Assembly (NCBI GenBank): GCA_043798375.1
Contig: JAZDOS010000020.1
Coordinates: 1-29,279, forward strand
Reading direction: 5' to 3'
Length of the DNA: 29,279 bases
From: JAPLMI01 sp043798375
GTDB lineage: Bacteria > Omnitrophota > Gorgyraeia > 2-01-FULL-45-10
Position 1 is the stretch's first letter. Every line of letters starts with the position of its first letter. Below, one piece after another: positions 7,581 through 16,800 of this stretch. A program made the translations under genes and the position numbers. The notes beneath the pieces are model-generated. The model was not told the DNA's origin. It did not search any database and saw only the letters and a list, made by a program, of their open reading frames with translations.

Positions 7581-8081
7581 ATGGGGAAAGAAAATTTTTC
7601 GTTCGACATAGTTTCCGAGGTGAACCTTCAGGAAGCCGATAACGCCGTCAACCAGGCCAAAAAAGAGCTCGCCGGGCGATACGACTTCAAGAACACCCCG
7701 TCTTCAATCGATTACAACAAACTGGAAAAGAAGATAACGCTCGTTTCGACCGACGACTTCAAGCTGCGCGCGCTGGGAGATATCCTCGCTCAGAAAATGG
7801 TGAAAAGAGGCATCTCGCTGAAATCACTCACATTCAAGGATCCTGAAAAGGTTTTCGGCGGCAACCTTCAGCAGATCGTTGAGATGGCAAGCGGCATATC
7901 GAAAGACAGGGCAAAAGAGCTCGTAAAGATCATAAAGGGCTTGAATCTGAAAGTCCAGCCGCAGATAGAAGGCGAGAAGGTGAGGGTCTTTTCACCGAAA
8001 AAAGATGATCTGCAGGCGGTCATTACGCATATAAGGTCGGTAGACTTTCCGCTCGCTCTAAGCGTCACGAACTACAGGTAA
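7581..8081 (+). CDS. yajQ: YajQ family nucleotide-binding protein
   Basis: 166 residues, close to the usual 163 of the YajQ/UPF0234 family. These small cytoplasmic proteins have two ferredoxin-like domains; members bind nucleotides, and some bind cyclic di-GMP. Family landmarks are FSFDIVSEVNLQEADNAV, ELAGRYDFKNTPSSIDYN, and a C-terminus with IRSVDFPLALSVTNYR. An upstream in-frame start at 7452 would add residues overlapping carB1 with no family similarity, so the ATG at 7581 is used. There is no Shine-Dalgarno sequence: the 14-mer of the repeat element occupies the space directly before the ATG. The stop overlaps the dusB start (TAATG). Confidence 0.9.
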   Translation: MGKENFSFDIVSEVNLQEADNAVNQAKKELAGRYDFKNTPSSIDYNKLEKKITLVSTDDFKLRALGDILAQKMVKRGISLKSLTFKDPEKVFGGNLQQIVEMASGISKDRAKELVKIIKGLNLKVQPQIEGEKVRVFSPKKDDLQAVITHIRSVDFPLALSVTNYR

Positions 8082-9061
8082 TGATTAAAATAGGGTCGTC
8101 GACTATTCCCACCAGGATATTTCTTGCCCCGATGGCCGGATGCTCGGACCTCTCATTCAGGCTCATCGCCCGCGAACACGGCGCAAAATTCTGTTTCTTC
8201 GAAATGGTAGACTGTAATTCCATAACGTACGGCCCAAAGCGGAAGGTGCGTTCGATCCTGCGGACCGTTGAAGAAGACGCGCCTATCGCGGCGCAATTAT
8301 TGGGCCGCGGTCCGGATGCCATGCTGCGCGGCGCGAAAGAAATTTTGAGTATAGTGAGGCCATCGTTTCTGGATATAAATGCCGCCTGCCCGGCAAAGAA
8401 GGTCATAAAAAAACGCGCCGGCTCTTATCTCATAAAAGACCCGCGGGAACTGTGCGGAATATTAAAAAGGCTGGCGGCGGCCCTTCCGGTCCCCGTAACA
8501 GTTAAGATCAGGACAGGTTACGACAAACCTGATATTTCAGGTATCGCAGCCCTCGCGAAGAATTGCGAAAAGAGCGGGGCCGCGGCTCTCTTCGTTCACG
8601 GCAGGACGAGGCTCGCGGGATATGCGGGGGAAGTCGATTACCGCGCGATAAAGGCCGTAAAAGAATCTGTAAACATTCCCGTATTCGGCAGCGGAAATAT
8701 TTTTTCATATTCGCTTGCCGGGAAAATGCTCGATGAAACCGGCTGCGACGGAATATTGGCCGCAAGGGGCGCTCTGGGCAATCCGTGGATCATCGGCGAG
8801 ATCGAAGATTATTTAAAAAACGGAAGGGTTGATCGTTCGATAGGCCTTGAAACGAAAAAAAATGTTTTAAAAAAACACCTTGCTTACATGGAAAGGTTCA
8901 AGGAGTCGAACCCGTCGGGCAGGATTGGCCATATGCGAAAAGTTATGCTATGGTACCTGAGAGGTTTTCCGAACGCGGCCAGGGCGCGAGAAAAAGTATC
9001 TCTTGTCAAAAGCCCCGAAAAAATGATAGAATTGATCGATCAACTAAAGAACGGGGGGTAG
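8081..9061 (+). CDS. dusB: tRNA-dihydrouridine synthase
   Basis: A 326-residue FMN enzyme of the Dus family that reduces uridines in tRNA to dihydrouridine with NADPH. The TIM barrel begins with IFLAPMAGCSDLSFR. The catalytic cysteine is C103 in DINAACPAKKV, followed by the Dus-typical GSYLIKDP; VKIRTGYD and VHGRTRLAGYAGEVDY are flavin- and tRNA-contact segments, and FGSGNIFS is the phosphate-binding strand. The length and start region resemble DusB more than DusA or DusC, but the subtype is inferred from general similarity only. It overlaps yajQ by one base, suggesting translational coupling. Confidence 0.9.
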   Translation: MIKIGSSTIPTRIFLAPMAGCSDLSFRLIAREHGAKFCFFEMVDCNSITYGPKRKVRSILRTVEEDAPIAAQLLGRGPDAMLRGAKEILSIVRPSFLDINAACPAKKVIKKRAGSYLIKDPRELCGILKRLAAALPVPVTVKIRTGYDKPDISGIAALAKNCEKSGAAALFVHGRTRLAGYAGEVDYRAIKAVKESVNIPVFGSGNIFSYSLAGKMLDETGCDGILAARGALGNPWIIGEIEDYLKNGRVDRSIGLETKKNVLKKHLAYMERFKESNPSGRIGHMRKVMLWYLRGFPNAARAREKVSLVKSPEKMIELIDQLKNGG

Positions 9062-9063
9062 GA

Positions 9064-9456
9064 ATGAATAACAGATTAAAAATCGCCCTTATCCTGATTG
9101 CCGCTATCGCGGGGTTGTATCTTTTCTACAGATTCGTTTTTATAAGGACCGTCGATTACGAGATCGCTGGAATAAAAATTCCTTCCAGATACAATATCTT
9201 AACCGGCAGCATTAAGCCTATCGCGGATTACAGGGGTAAGGCGCGCCTGCGTACCGTTCAGAACAACATGGCAAATAAGATAGGGCTTTCCGATGAACAG
9301 GTGGTGATCGCAAAGCTGAGATGGGCTATTTTCGAGCAATGGGCGGATTCATATCCCGAATACAAAGGATGGCGGGAAAATACCGCCATATTCAAGAAGG
9401 CGAACGACGACTTCAAAATGCAGATAAAGGGGCGGAAAGTAACGGCTAGGAAATGA
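9064..9456 (+). CDS. Small membrane-anchored protein of unknown function
   Basis: 130 residues, not recognised. The ATG at 9064 follows a strong GGGGGGTAGGA ribosome site, so it is preferred over an upstream in-frame start at 8950 that lies inside dusB. Residues 6-26 form one hydrophobic helix (LKIALILIAAIAGLYLFY), probably a signal anchor with a basic N-terminus inside. The remaining roughly 100 residues are charged and look mainly helical, with a Trp-rich patch (RWAIFEQWADSYPEYKGW). It overlaps the following DUF1846 gene by 4 bp (ATGA) and is only 2 bp from dusB, so it is cotranscribed. No function is proposed. Confidence 0.75.
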   Translation: MNNRLKIALILIAAIAGLYLFYRFVFIRTVDYEIAGIKIPSRYNILTGSIKPIADYRGKARLRTVQNNMANKIGLSDEQVVIAKLRWAIFEQWADSYPEYKGWRENTAIFKKANDDFKMQIKGRKVTARK

Positions 9457-10979
9457 CAAAGCGCGTAGGATTCGATAACGAGAAATATCTTAAAGAGCAG
9501 ACGGCTGCGATAATCGACCGTGTCAAAAAATTCGACAACAAACTTTACCTGGAATTCGGCGGAAAACTCTGTTTCGATTACCACGCCGCGAGAGTCCTCC
9601 CCGGCTACGATCCAAACGTCAAGATCAGGCTCCTCCAATCGCTGAAAGACAAGATAGAGATAATCCTTTCCATCTATGCCGGCGACATAGAAAAGGGAAG
9701 GGTACGCGGCGATTTCGGCATTACGTATGACGCCGCGACTTTTAAGCTGATCGATGACTTGAGAAAATGGGGGCTTGACATATCGAGTGTCGTCATCACG
9801 CGCTTCAATAATCAGCCATCGGCGGCCATGTTCAGGAATAAGCTTGAGCGGCGCGGCGTAAAGGTATACCTCCATTACCCGATCGAAGGATACTCCACAA
9901 ATATCGATCATGTGGTAAGCGAGCAGGGCTTCGGCAAGAATGACTACATCGAGACTAAAAAACCGATCGTCATAGTTACGGCCCCGGGCCCTAACAGCGG
10001 GAAGCTCGCCACATGCCTTTCCCAGTTATACCAGGAACATAAGCGCGGGATAAACGCCGGTTACGCCAAGTTCGAAACATTTCCTATATGGAACATCCCC
10101 CTGAAGCATCCGGTAAATGTCGCGTATGAAGCGGCAACCGCCGATATACTCGACTTCAACCTTGTCGACCCTTTCCATCTGGCGAAGTATAATGAAACCT
10201 CGATAAATTATAACCGTGACGTTGAATGTTTCCCGATACTGAAACTCATATTGACGAGGATACTGCATAAGGACGCGAACCTGCCGGCGTACAATTCTCC
10301 GACCGATATGGGCGTAAACCGCGCGGGTTTCGGAATTGTCGACGATAAGATCGTGCAAATCGCCGCAAGACAGGAACTCATCCGGCGGTATTTCAGGTAC
10401 CATTGCGAATATGTGATGGGCATCGAAAAGAACCAGACGGTAGAGAGGGTCGCCACCCTGATGGAAGAGATGGGCGTGAAAGTCACCGACAGGCGTGTCG
10501 TAGAGTTGGCGAGGAAGGCTGCTGACGACGCCGAAAAGAACGGAAAAGGGTTTAAGGGCATCTATTGCGGCGCGGCTCTTGAACTGAAAGACGGCCGCGT
10601 CATAACCGGAAAGAATTCCGGCCTCATGCACGCCTCTTCCAGCCTCGTATTGAACGCCGTTAAGATTTTAGCCAACATCCCGGACGAAATATTGCTTCTT
10701 TCGCCGCAGATCATAAACCAGATATCAAAACTGAAAGAGGGCGTCCTGAACCTCGAGCCGGAAAGCCTTGACCTTGAAGAAACCCTGATAGCGCTGTCTA
10801 TAAGCGCCGCGACAAATCATACCGCAGAAGTAGCCTTGAAAAAACTGATAGAGTTGAGGGGCTGCGAAATGCATATAACCCATATACCAACGCCGGGCGA
10901 CGAGGTAGGCCTAAAGATGATTGGCGTAAATCTCACTTCAGACGGCAAATTCTCCTCAAGAAACCTCTTCGTAACCTGA
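9453..10979 (+). CDS. DUF1846 (UPF0371) family protein
   Basis: 508 residues, the normal size for DUF1846 proteins (about 500). Conserved segments include the N-terminal VGFDNEKYLKEQTAAI, LYLEFGGKLCFDYHAARVLPG, VITRFNNQPSA, the loop VTAPGPNSGKLATCLSQLY (resembling a nucleotide-binding loop), and PTDMGVNRAGF. The family is widespread in bacteria and has been crystallised, but its reaction is unknown to me. It sits between dusB and the second carAB pair in a tight run and overlaps its upstream neighbour, so its expression is tied to nitrogen and nucleotide genes. That context hints at a role around nucleotide or amino-acid metabolism, which is inference only. Confidence 0.88.
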   Translation: MTKRVGFDNEKYLKEQTAAIIDRVKKFDNKLYLEFGGKLCFDYHAARVLPGYDPNVKIRLLQSLKDKIEIILSIYAGDIEKGRVRGDFGITYDAATFKLIDDLRKWGLDISSVVITRFNNQPSAAMFRNKLERRGVKVYLHYPIEGYSTNIDHVVSEQGFGKNDYIETKKPIVIVTAPGPNSGKLATCLSQLYQEHKRGINAGYAKFETFPIWNIPLKHPVNVAYEAATADILDFNLVDPFHLAKYNETSINYNRDVECFPILKLILTRILHKDANLPAYNSPTDMGVNRAGFGIVDDKIVQIAARQELIRRYFRYHCEYVMGIEKNQTVERVATLMEEMGVKVTDRRVVELARKAADDAEKNGKGFKGIYCGAALELKDGRVITGKNSGLMHASSSLVLNAVKILANIPDEILLLSPQIINQISKLKEGVLNLEPESLDLEETLIALSISAATNHTAEVALKKLIELRGCEMHITHIPTPGDEVGLKMIGVNLTSDGKFSSRNLFVT

Positions 10980-10992
10980 TTAAGGAGATAAA

Positions 10993-12129
10993 ATGAACGC
11001 AAAACTTGTGCTGGAAAACGGCGGCTGTTACGAAGGTATATCGATAGGCTCGCCGGGAGAGAAGATAGGCGAGGTCGTATTGAATACGGCCGTGGTGGGC
11101 TATCAGGAGATGATGACCGATCCCGCAAATGCCGGAAAGATCCTTGTCCTGACCTACCCGTTGATAGGCAATTACGGCGTAGCGTCAAAGTTCAATGAGT
11201 CGAGGCGGTGCTGGTTAAGCGCTCTTGTCATAAAAGAGGCTTCGAGAATCTATTCCAACTACCAGGCCGAAGGATCATTCAACGATTTTCTAAAAAAGGA
11301 AAACGTCTTAACCGTAAGCGAGGTTGATACACGGACGCTTGCAGTGGACATAAGGGATAACGGCGAGATGCTGGGGATAATTTCGACCGAAAATACGCGG
11401 AAGGAAGACCTATTCAAGAAACTGAAAGCGGCCGCGGCAAGTTATAAGAAAGACTTCATAAAAAATATTTCGGTTAAGAAGCCGACGGAGATCGGGGGCT
11501 CGCCTTCCGGCCCGAAGATCGCCGTCCTGGACCTCGGAATGCCGAACAGCTTCATCAAACAGTTAAAAGCTCTCGGGTGCAATTTAACGCTTCTTCCTTA
11601 CAATACCTCTGCCGACGATATAAAAAAGTGCGATGTTGGCGGCCTTATAATATCGGGAGGACCGGAAGGCGATGAGAGCCTGCCGGAAGTATCCGAAACC
11701 GTTAAGTCACTGCTGGGAAAAATTCCCACACTCGGTATATCTACAGGCCACGAGGTCATAGCTATGGCTCTCGGCGCGAAACTGAAGAAGCTTAAGATAG
11801 GCCATCACGGCGTAAATTACCCCGTCAAAAACCCGGATTCCCTTAAGGGCGAGATCACGGTCCAGAACCATTCATTCACAGTAGACGAGGCATCTCTTGC
11901 GGGAAGGAAGGACGTAGCCATCACCTTGCGTAATATAAACGACGGCTCCGTAGAAGAGATGTCTTCCGGACCGTTGAAGTTTATCTCCTGTCAATACTAT
12001 CCCGTAAGCCCCGGATTCGACGAAGTGAATGAGATCTACTTGAGGTTCATTAAGATGCTAAATCCGAAATTCGTATCCAAAAAATGCGCCGTAAAGCGTT
12101 CCGGTGAGGTGCGATATGCCAAAGCGTAA
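10993..12129 (+). CDS. carA: CarA-like CPS small subunit, copy 2, glutaminase triad lost
   Basis: A 378-residue CarA homologue with the complete N-terminal CarA domain (LNTAVVGYQEMMTDP, TYPLIGNYGV, EVDTRTLAVDIRDNG) and a full-length glutaminase-like domain. All three catalytic residues are replaced: the nucleophile Cys is Ser250 (TLGISTGHE; codon TCT at 11740-11742), the His is Tyr336 and the Glu is Val338 (SCQYYPVSPG). The rest of the fold is conserved (SGGPEGDESLPE, KIGHHGVNYPV, VQNHSFTVD), and the reading frame is clean, so this is not a simple pseudogene. It probably cannot hydrolyse glutamine and may act as a structural partner for ammonia-dependent CarB, as in mammalian CPS I, where the Cys is also Ser. 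It overlaps carB2 by 14 bp and has a good AAGGAG site. Confidence 0.9.
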   Translation: MNAKLVLENGGCYEGISIGSPGEKIGEVVLNTAVVGYQEMMTDPANAGKILVLTYPLIGNYGVASKFNESRRCWLSALVIKEASRIYSNYQAEGSFNDFLKKENVLTVSEVDTRTLAVDIRDNGEMLGIISTENTRKEDLFKKLKAAAASYKKDFIKNISVKKPTEIGGSPSGPKIAVLDLGMPNSFIKQLKALGCNLTLLPYNTSADDIKKCDVGGLIISGGPEGDESLPEVSETVKSLLGKIPTLGISTGHEVIAMALGAKLKKLKIGHHGVNYPVKNPDSLKGEITVQNHSFTVDEASLAGRKDVAITLRNINDGSVEEMSSGPLKFISCQYYPVSPGFDEVNEIYLRFIKMLNPKFVSKKCAVKRSGEVRYAKA

Positions 12130-15100
12130 AGACATCCACAGGATACTGATGATAGGCTCCGGCCCGATAATCATCGGCCAGGCGTGCGAATTCGACTATT
12201 CCGGCTCCCAGGCATGTAAAGCCCTTAAGGAAGAGGGCTATTTCACCATTCTTGTAAATTCGAATCCGGCCACTATCATGACGGACCCGAACATGGCGGA
12301 TGTAACTTATATCGAACCATTAACAGTCGACTCGGTTACCCAGATAATAAAGAAAGAAAAGCCTGACGCTATACTGCCGACGCTCGGCGGGCAGACAGGG
12401 TTAAACCTCGCATACTTCCTGATGAAGCAAGGCGTACTCAAGAAATACGGCGTTGAATCGATAGGCGCCGACGTCAGCGCGATCTCCAGGGCTGAGGACA
12501 GGGAATTATTCAAAAAAGCGATGCAGGAGATAGGCATAGCTGTCCCGAAGAGCGGGATCGCGAGAAACATAGAGGAAGGCATGAAGATAGGCCTTGGCAT
12601 AGGATTCCCGCTCATCCTCAGGCCCGCATACACGCTCGGCGGAAGCGGTGGCTCTATCGCTTACAATAAGGAAGAGCTCGAGGCATTCCTAGCCAAAGGC
12701 CTCGAGATCAGCCCCGTCCATCAAATACTCGTGGAACAGTCGGTACTCGGATGGAAAGAGATAGAATTTGAAGTTATGAGAGACTGTGTCGACAACGTTA
12801 TCATGATCACCTCCATGGAGAACGTCGATCCGATGGGAGTCCATACAGGAGACAGTATAGTTGTGGCCCCGTCGCAGAGCCTTACCGCGGAAGAATACGT
12901 GAAATTCGTAAACCTTTCCAAGAAGATAATAAGGAAGATCGGAATAACGGGCGGCGGCGCCAACATCCAGTTCGCCCAGAATCCAGATAACGGTGAGATC
13001 GTGATAATCGAGGTAAATCCGAGGCTTTCCAGGTCTTCCGCGCTCGCGTCGAAGGCAACAGGATTTCCGATAGCAAGAGTAGCGACAAAACTGGCGGTCG
13101 GCCTTACATTACCCGAGGTATTGAACGAGGTTACGGGGATAACCACGGCATTCTTTGAGCCGACAGTGGATTATTGTGTATTTAAAATATGCAGGTTCAC
13201 ATTTGAAAAATTCTCCGGAACGAAGCGTATTCTGAACACATCGATGAAAGCGGTGGGGGAGGCGATGTCGATAGGCCGCTCTTTCCGCGAGGCCCTGCAA
13301 AAAGGCATAAGATCGATTGAGACCAGGCGTTTCGGGTTCGGTTCGGACGGCAGGGATAGATACGATGACGATCTATTGAAAACGCCGTCCGAGGACATGG
13401 TCGCGGATATCAAGGACAAGATAAGAATCCCGAATGACGACAGGCTCTTCTACATCCGATATGCCATTAAGATGGGCCTTACGAATGAGGAAATATACGG
13501 GCTCTCCAAAATAGACAGGTGGTTTATAGATAATTTACGGGAGATCGTGGAACTGGAGGAAGAAGTTAAAAAATATCGAAATGCCAAGAAGGGTGATGAG
13601 ATAAGGCTTCCGGATGAGCTATTGCTCAAGACGAAGAAATTCGGCTTCTCGGATGTCCAGCTCGCCTTCCTTCTAAACTCAACGGAGAATAACGTGAGAA
13701 AGACAAGAAAGAAGAATAAGATAACGCCTTCTTACAAGCTGGTAGACACCTGCGGCGGCGAATTCAAGGCGAAGAGGCCGTATTACTACTCAACCTATGA
13801 AACGAAAGATGAATCCAATCCTTCGGACAGAAAGAAAGTCCTGATCCTCGGCGGCGGGCCGAACAGGATCGGGCAGGGCATCGAGTTCGACTACTGCTGC
13901 TGCCACGCCTCTTACGCGCTTAAGGAAGAGGGTATCGAAAGCATAATGATCAACTGCAACCCCGAGACGGTCTCGACCGACTACGACACGTCGGACAAGC
14001 TTTATTTTGAACCGCTGACGGTCGAAGATGTCATGAATATCGTCGACATCGAACGCCCGATAGGCGCGATAGTCCAGTTCGGGGGACAGACGCCGCTCAA
14101 TATTTCAGGCCCGCTCGCGGCCTCGGGGCTTAACATCCTCGGGACGAGCCCTGATTCGATCGACATCGCGGAAGACAGAAAACGCTTTCAAGAGATGCTG
14201 AAAAAGCTGAAACTGAAACAGCCGGAGAACGGAACAGCGACGTCGCTCGAAGAAGCGCAAAAAGTAGCCGAACGCATCGGCTATCCCGTAGTGGTGCGGC
14301 CGTCTTTTGTGCTCGGAGGCCGAGCGATGGAGATCGTATACGACGAGAAAAGCCTTGCCGACTACATGGCAAAAGCGGTTGAGGCTTCACCCGAGCGGCC
14401 GATTTTAATCGATAAATTCCTCGAGGACGCGATAGAGGTCGACGTCGACGCGATCGCGGACGGCGAGACATGCGTAATAGGCGGAATACTGGAACACATA
14501 GAAGAGGCCGGTATACACTCGGGTGACAGCGCGATGGTCCTGCCGCCGCACACGCTCGGTAAGGATATCATCGAGACGATAAGGAATAATACCTACGCGA
14601 TGGCCATGGAACTGAAAGTCAAAGGCCTCATGAACGTCCAGTATGCGGTAAAGAATAACATAGTTTATATCCTGGAGGTAAATCCAAGGGCGTCAAGAAC
14701 GGTTCCTTTTGTAAGTAAGGCAATAGACGTTCCGCTCGCGAAACTCGCGACGAAGATCATGCTGGGCAAAACCCTGAAAGAGCTCGGCTTTACCAAAGAA
14801 AAGACGATAAATTACGTCGCGGTCAAAGAGTCCGTATTCCCGTTCGTCAGATTTCCGGGCGTCGACGCGATTCTCGGTCCTGAAATGAAATCGACCGGCG
14901 AAGTTATGGGAATAGACGCGACGTTCGGCGCGGCATACGCCAAGAGCCAGATCGCCGCGGGACAAAACCTCCCCGTAAAAGGAAGCGTCTTTATAAGCGT
15001 CAAAAACCAGGACAAACGCAACATCATATTCGTCGCGAAAAAACTGGCCGACCTCGGGTTCAAGATCATGGCGACATCCGGAACCGCGGATGCTTTAAAG

Positions 15101-15388
15101 AATAGTGATATCGATGTCCATGTCCTGCCGAAGCTCCATGAGGGCAGGCCCAATATATTGGATTTGATCAAAGACAGCAAGGTCTCACTGATAATAAATA
15201 CTCCGTCCGGAAAAGCGACGAAGGAAGATGAATTAAAGATCAGGTCTCATGCCACCCTTTACAACGTGCCTTTGATTACGACGGTTTCGGGGGCGCAGGC
15301 CTCGGTAAACGGTATCGAGAATCTGATAAAAAGGAAAACGATTTCGGTAACCAGCCTTCAGGAATATCACAAGAAGATAAAGAAGTAA
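12116..15388 (+). CDS. carB: Carbamoyl-phosphate synthase large subunit, full length, copy 2
   Basis: A 1090-residue complete CarB. The N-terminal ATP-grasp half (carboxyphosphate synthesis) has SGPIIIGQACEFDYSGSQA, RPAYTLGGSGGSIAYN and EVNPRLSRSSALASKATGFP. An oligomerisation domain follows. The C-terminal ATP-grasp half (carbamate phosphorylation) begins at KKVLILGGGPNRIGQGIEFD and has RPSFVLGGRAMEIVYD and EVNPRASRTVPFVSKA. An MGS-like allosteric domain covers roughly the last 145 residues (ATSGTADALK, LIINTPSGK). The ATG at 12116 is chosen over one at 12104 because GAGGTG lies at a good distance and MPKRKDIHRIL matches family starts, including carB1. It may pair with CarA1, CarA2 or both. 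Confidence 0.95.
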   Translation: MPKRKDIHRILMIGSGPIIIGQACEFDYSGSQACKALKEEGYFTILVNSNPATIMTDPNMADVTYIEPLTVDSVTQIIKKEKPDAILPTLGGQTGLNLAYFLMKQGVLKKYGVESIGADVSAISRAEDRELFKKAMQEIGIAVPKSGIARNIEEGMKIGLGIGFPLILRPAYTLGGSGGSIAYNKEELEAFLAKGLEISPVHQILVEQSVLGWKEIEFEVMRDCVDNVIMITSMENVDPMGVHTGDSIVVAPSQSLTAEEYVKFVNLSKKIIRKIGITGGGANIQFAQNPDNGEIVIIEVNPRLSRSSALASKATGFPIARVATKLAVGLTLPEVLNEVTGITTAFFEPTVDYCVFKICRFTFEKFSGTKRILNTSMKAVGEAMSIGRSFREALQKGIRSIETRRFGFGSDGRDRYDDDLLKTPSEDMVADIKDKIRIPNDDRLFYIRYAIKMGLTNEEIYGLSKIDRWFIDNLREIVELEEEVKKYRNAKKGDEIRLPDELLLKTKKFGFSDVQLAFLLNSTENNVRKTRKKNKITPSYKLVDTCGGEFKAKRPYYYSTYETKDESNPSDRKKVLILGGGPNRIGQGIEFDYCCCHASYALKEEGIESIMINCNPETVSTDYDTSDKLYFEPLTVEDVMNIVDIERPIGAIVQFGGQTPLNISGPLAASGLNILGTSPDSIDIAEDRKRFQEMLKKLKLKQPENGTATSLEEAQKVAERIGYPVVVRPSFVLGGRAMEIVYDEKSLADYMAKAVEASPERPILIDKFLEDAIEVDVDAIADGETCVIGGILEHIEEAGIHSGDSAMVLPPHTLGKDIIETIRNNTYAMAMELKVKGLMNVQYAVKNNIVYILEVNPRASRTVPFVSKAIDVPLAKLATKIMLGKTLKELGFTKEKTINYVAVKESVFPFVRFPGVDAILGPEMKSTGEVMGIDATFGAAYAKSQIAAGQNLPVKGSVFISVKNQDKRNIIFVAKKLADLGFKIMATSGTADALKNSDIDVHVLPKLHEGRPNILDLIKDSKVSLIINTPSGKATKEDELKIRSHATLYNVPLITTVSGAQASVNGIENLIKRKTISVTSLQEYHKKIKK

Positions 15389-15399
15389 CAAGGGATCCT

Positions 15400-16800
15400 G
15401 TGAGAGAATATTGCGGTGTGGTCGGCATATACGGCAATAAAAACGCGAGCGACTTAGCGTACCTGGCGCTCTACGCCCTTCAGCATCGCGGCGAAGAGTC
15501 GGCCGGCATAGTAAGTTTCGACGGCAAAAAGGTATCCCTGCACAAAGGGATGGGCCTGGTAAGCGACTTATTCAAAGAAAGCGACCTGAAAAAATTGAAG
15601 GGGCATCTCGCTGTCGGCCATGTCCGTTATTCCACGACCGGTTCGAGCACCGTCAAGAACGTCCAGCCGCTTTTGATAAACCACAAAAAGGGCTTCATAG
15701 CCGTTGCCCATAACGGGAATCTCACCAACTCGGTCGAATTACGGAACGAGCTCGAGGATGCCGGCTCGATCCTCCAGACTACGATGGATTCGGAGCTTAT
15801 AGTCCATTTCCTTGTGAAGGACCATAAGAATAATTACAGGGAGAAGGTCGTCCCGATCGTCTCGCGGCTTGAGGGCGCGTACTCCTTCGTCCTGGCGATA
15901 AATGACGCAATCTATGCCATAAGGGACCCGCACGGATTCCGGCCGCTCTGTATAGGAAGAATGGATAGCGGTTACATCGCGGCGAGCGAGACGTGCGCTC
16001 TTGATATGGTGCAGGCAAAGTACATTCGCGACGTGGAACCCGGAGAAACCGTTATTATAGATAAATCCGGCCTCACATCGGTGAAATCGCCTGTAATCAA
16101 AAAGCGCGCTTTCTGCATATTCGAAAATATATATTTCGCGAGGCCTGACAGCAATATATTCACAAAAAGCGTCTATCTTACAAGAAAGAACCTGGGCAGG
16201 GCGCTGGCAAGAGAACACCCGCAAGATGCCGATATGGTAATGCCCATACCCGATTCCGGCACATACGCCGCGATGGGATACGCCGAAGAATCAAAACTGC
16301 CCCTTGAGATGGGATTCGTAAGAAACCATTACATCGGAAGGACATTCATACAGCCGAACCAGCTCATCAGAGATTTTAAGGTAAAGGTAAAGCTCAACCC
16401 TGTAGCGGACGTCTTAAATGGAAAACGCGTAGTCATAGTGGAAGATTCGATAGTAAGAGGGACTACCTCGCGGGGCAGGGTGAGGGCGCTCCGGCTGGCA
16501 GGCGCATCTCAGATCCATATGAGGGTGAGCTGTCCGCCGCTCATATCACCATGTTTCTACGGCATAGACTTTCCGACGAAGAAAGAGCTTATCGCGTCAA
16601 ACCATTCGATAGAAGAGATAAGGCAATTTATCGGGGTAGACAGCCTCAAATACCTGAGCCTTGACGGCATGCTTGGTGCGATGATGCTCGCCAAAGAGGA
16701 GTTCTGCGCGGCATGCTTCACGGGCGATTACCCGACAACGATATACAAACCTCCCTCAAAGAAGGCCCTTGAAAAGACACGCTGCATGGGGTTGAAATGA
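15400..16800 (+). CDS. purF: Amidophosphoribosyltransferase
   Basis: A 466-residue PurF that catalyses the first committed step of purine synthesis: PRPP plus glutamine gives phosphoribosylamine. It starts with GTG after an AAGGGA site. A four-residue propeptide (MREY) precedes the N-terminal nucleophile C5, as in the Bacillus-type enzyme, followed by GVVGIYG and the glutaminase segments LQHRGEESAGI and AHNGNLTN. The phosphoribosyltransferase domain has the PRPP-binding loop VVIVEDSIVRGTTSR. Cysteines in CIFENIYFARPDS, VSCPPLISPCFYGIDF and FCAACFTGDYP (C436, C439) fit the [4Fe-4S] ligand set of the oxygen-sensitive B. subtilis class, which suits an anaerobe. The stop overlaps the guaA start (ATGA). 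Confidence 0.95.
   Translation: MREYCGVVGIYGNKNASDLAYLALYALQHRGEESAGIVSFDGKKVSLHKGMGLVSDLFKESDLKKLKGHLAVGHVRYSTTGSSTVKNVQPLLINHKKGFIAVAHNGNLTNSVELRNELEDAGSILQTTMDSELIVHFLVKDHKNNYREKVVPIVSRLEGAYSFVLAINDAIYAIRDPHGFRPLCIGRMDSGYIAASETCALDMVQAKYIRDVEPGETVIIDKSGLTSVKSPVIKKRAFCIFENIYFARPDSNIFTKSVYLTRKNLGRALAREHPQDADMVMPIPDSGTYAAMGYAEESKLPLEMGFVRNHYIGRTFIQPNQLIRDFKVKVKLNPVADVLNGKRVVIVEDSIVRGTTSRGRVRALRLAGASQIHMRVSCPPLISPCFYGIDFPTKKELIASNHSIEEIRQFIGVDSLKYLSLDGMLGAMMLAKEEFCAACFTGDYPTTIYKPPSKKALEKTRCMGLK

Noticed and set aside
10993..12129. carA2 as a pseudogene
   Set aside because: The frame is full length with conserved domains and a good ribosome site and overlaps carB2; only the catalytic residues are replaced, which fits a changed role better than decay.
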